Shown here piece by piece: positions 62,104 to 64,000 of a stretch of DNA of 64,000 nt (its first letter is position 1; each line of letters begins with the position of its first letter). The position numbers and the translations under genes were made by a program. Source of the DNA: Oxalobacteraceae bacterium (GTDB lineage: Bacteria > Pseudomonadota > Gammaproteobacteria > Burkholderiales > Burkholderiaceae_D); contig CANFLV010000003.1 of assembly GCA_947448025.1 (NCBI GenBank), positions 106,059 to 170,058 on the forward strand. Reading direction: 5' to 3'. Under the pieces are notes generated by a model. The model was not told the DNA's origin and did no database searches. It was given only the letters and a program-made list of their open reading frames with translations.

Positions 62104-64000
62104 TTAAACGATAGAGAATAAACCAAATGTCAACGTCGGAGTCCCTGTAAATGTGGCCAGTTGCACCGCAGCAGTCGCGCCTGAGCCGTCGGCATCATAG
62201 TAGAGAGCGCCAGAAGTCTCGTTGTAGAAAACTCTTGTCGTTGCGTCGGCAGCAGCAGCTAAACCAGCACCAGATTTAAACTCAGCAGCCGTCAAACTAC
62301 CGACTGGCCCCAATGCCGCCATCACAGACTTGGCTAACTGAACCATATCCTGCGAGGGATTAAATAAAATAACGGTATCTATACCTGAAAGGCTATCAAA
62401 TAAGACCTTGTCAACACCCGCACCCATTGTCAGTGTGTCACTACCGGCTCCACCAATAAAGGTGTTGCCATTGTCGCCACCAGTCAATATATCGTTACCG
62501 CCAAAGCCGTAGTAGACACCGTAACCCGCAGCTGCATCAAAGGGGTTCGGTCCAGATGTCCCCAAAGCTACAGTTACTAGATTGCCACCAACTGCCACTA
62601 ATGTCGTGTTGGTCAAGTCAGTCACCGACAAATCGATTGCAATTGGGCTAATCTGTTGCGCAACGTTGAATGTGGTGCTCGAACCATCGGTTACGCTATT
62701 CGCACCCGATACAGGTGACACCAGCGTCAGGGTAGTCCAGTTTGGTTCAAAATCCGGGTCAGACGCCAGTATGGTGAAAGAAGTACTTCCGGCCTTGACG
62801 AAGGAGGCAGAAGGCGCATCGTTGGTTGAGTCCAATACAAAACTAATACTGTTGGAATCACTGCCAACGTTTCCAGCAGCATCAGTAACAAACGCCTTTA
62901 GTGCATAAGAGCCCTGTGCGCCCAACGCAGCTGTAGTAATCGTCACACTGCCGTTCGTGATCTCAGTCTGCGTTAAAGTAAAGGTTCCCACAGTCGTTGC
63001 ACCTGCCTTCAGCGTCACAATATCACCAACTGCTGAGCCTGCACCCAAGGCTACCTCTACCTGCGGTGTAGGAATCGAAGAGATATTGTCAGTAGACGAT
63101 GCACCATTGTCCGAAGATGCAAGTACATCTATGGTAGGTGTGCCTGGTACGGTTGTATCAACCATGAAATTGGCATTATCCGCGACCAATGTCTTTGTGA
63201 TCGTCGCGCTGTTTCCCGCAAGATCTTTAATACTACCGTCGTTCAACGACAATGCATCAGTAGGAATACTAATGCCATTTGTGTCAGTCTGGCCTAATAC
63301 TATTGGATAACTGAACGTAATTACATTCGAACCAGAACCACCTACATAGGTAGCAACGACTGGAGACGTACCAATTGTTAGGGTCAATTGAGGCGCGCCG
63401 GTTACCAAAACTGCCTCATCAAAAGTCACGGTGGTTGTTACGACGTCACCGGTATTAAGATAACTGTTTTGAACACCCATTGCAGAAGATATTACTTCAG
63501 TCACAATCGTCGGCACCACAAGATCCGTTGTTATAGTGCGAGATGCAGCCCCACTAACATTACCAGCCACATCCGTCTGCGTTGCTGAAAGCGTGTTGCT
63601 GCCGTTATCTGCCAAGTCAGCGTCCACAACTGCAATTGTCCAAGTCCCACCGGCCGCAACCACCGCGGTCTTGTCCGCTGTCGAAAACCCGCTTACGGTC
63701 ACTGTCGCCCCAACTTCACCTGTACCCGTTAGGTTGAAACCGTTCGTATTCTCAGTTACATTAATCAGATTATCCGTCGACACTGCGTTTATTACCGGCA
63801 CAGCAACCACCAAATCAGTGGTCAACGTGCGCGTTGCTGCCGCACTCACATTACCAGCAACATCCGTCTGCGTAGCTGTCAGCGTGTTACTGCCGTTATC
63901 TATCAAGTCAGCGTCCACAACTGCAATTGTCCAAGTCCCACCGGCCGCAACCACCGCAGTCTTGTTCGCAGTCGAAAAGCCACTTACCGTGACTGTCGCA
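62104..64000 (-). CDS. Type I-secreted Ig-repeat/RTX adhesin, C-terminal part (5' end outside window)
   Basis: At least 632 residues, open through the window edge. Two near-identical Ig-like repeats of 97 residues (VTVSGFSTADKTAVVAAGG, WTIAVVDADL and NVTENTNGFNLTGTG blocks) are followed by further beta domains (TEVISSAMGVQNSYLNTGDVV; VDTTVPGTPTIDVL). Then comes an RTX stretch (GGNDILTGGDNGNTFIGGAGSDTL) and a C-terminal domain ending ALYYDADGSGATAAVQLATFTG and LTFGLFSIV. The last part is typical of the uncleaved type I secretion signal of large adhesins. The complete protein is probably much larger. It likely mediates attachment or biofilm formation. No T1SS genes lie beside it in the window. 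Confidence 0.9.
   Translation of the reverse strand, partial: ATVTVSGFSTANKTAVVAAGGTWTIAVVDADLIDNGSNTLTATQTDVAGNVSAAATRTLTTDLVVAVPVINAVSTDNLINVTENTNGFNLTGTGEVGATVTVSGFSTADKTAVVAAGGTWTIAVVDADLADNGSNTLSATQTDVAGNVSGAASRTITTDLVVPTIVTEVISSAMGVQNSYLNTGDVVTTTVTFDEAVLVTGAPQLTLTIGTSPVVATYVGGSGSNVITFSYPIVLGQTDTNGISIPTDALSLNDGSIKDLAGNSATITKTLVADNANFMVDTTVPGTPTIDVLASSDNGASSTDNISSIPTPQVEVALGAGSAVGDIVTLKAGATTVGTFTLTQTEITNGSVTITTAALGAQGSYALKAFVTDAAGNVGSDSNSISFVLDSTNDAPSASFVKAGSTSFTILASDPDFEPNWTTLTLVSPVSGANSVTDGSSTTFNVAQQISPIAIDLSVTDLTNTTLVAVGGNLVTVALGTSGPNPFDAAAGYGVYYGFGGNDILTGGDNGNTFIGGAGSDTLTMGAGVDKVLFDSLSGIDTVILFNPSQDMVQLAKSVMAALGPVGSLTAAEFKSGAGLAAAADATTRVFYNETSGALYYDADGSGATAAVQLATFTGTPTLTFGLFSIV
63580..64000 (-). 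repeat. 291-bp tandem repeat encoding Ig-like domains
   Basis: The segment caagtcagcgtccacaactg occurs at 63613 and again at 63904, a 291-bp (97-residue) period, with near-identical DNA around it (for example aattgtccaagtcccaccgg). High identity suggests recent duplication; the array continues past the window edge. Confidence 0.85.

Noticed and set aside
1..64000. tRNA, rRNA or riboswitch genes
   Set aside because: No intergenic stretch showed a tRNA-like cloverleaf with CCA-type end, rRNA sequence or a riboswitch core that I could recognise by eye; a covariance-model scan would be needed to exclude small ones.
44034..64000. Type I secretion genes near the RTX proteins
   Set aside because: No ABC transporter, membrane-fusion or TolC-like gene is found among the open frames here, so the transporter is assumed to be encoded elsewhere.

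Overview
The window looks like chromosomal DNA of a Gram-negative betaproteobacterium of the Burkholderiales, most likely Oxalobacteraceae (a Herminiimonas/Collimonas/Janthinobacterium-type genome). This is inferred from protein character, GC-rich codon use, and housekeeping neighbourhoods such as argH beside an AlgZ/AlgR-type two-component pair and pmbA divergent from darP(yjgA)-mog. No rRNA, tRNA, CRISPR array or complete insertion sequence was seen.

Region 1 (1-14.3 kb). After the 3' part of ppc and an SDR dehydrogenase comes a complete aerobic carbon monoxide dehydrogenase locus. A PAS-LytTR regulator resembling the CO sensor RcoM precedes coxM-coxS-coxL-coxG-coxD-coxE, a MocA-like nucleotidyltransferase and a TIGR02466-type putative dioxygenase. 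A divergent pair encodes a membrane protein and an XdhC/CoxF-type maturation factor. CoxL carries the form I active-site sequence AYRCSFR, so this should be a true Mo-Cu CO dehydrogenase rather than a related hydroxylase. The parts fit one job: sense CO, make and mature the enzyme, tether it to the membrane and feed electrons to respiration.

Region 2 (14.2-30.5 kb) is mostly housekeeping: algR/algZ-type regulators, argH, a TRAP transporter whose membrane genes (dctQM) and binding protein (dctP) are separated by two toxin-antitoxin modules (hipBA, vapBC), pmbA, darP, mog, a carboxylesterase, purU, a bactofilin and a CurA-type reductase. Clear intrinsic terminators lie at 20159-20194, 22863-22899 and 27614-27649.

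Region 3 (30.7-64 kb) is an accessory cell-surface island. On the plus strand are an unknown protein, a small RTX/DUF4214 protein and a glycosyltransferase. On the minus strand, from 57.7 down to 35 kb, are a giant 4542-residue RTX protein with a hydrophobic pore-former-like N-terminus, a GlcNAc-transferase-like enzyme, a LuxR-type response regulator, a large coiled-coil protein with a degenerate sulfotransferase-like N-terminus, two further glycosyltransferases and a methyltransferase-like protein. Then follow a Fur-box-preceded TonB siderophore receptor, a Fic-fold protein lacking the catalytic His, and the C-terminal part of an Ig-repeat/RTX adhesin that runs off the window. No type I secretion ABC/MFP/OMP genes are present here, so the three RTX-type products must use a system encoded elsewhere.

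Most notable are the RcoM-like/form I CODH locus with phased direct repeats upstream of coxM, and the giant RTX protein. The latter has an apparent RTX C-terminal secretion-type domain buried in its middle and is surrounded by a private set of glycosyltransferases.
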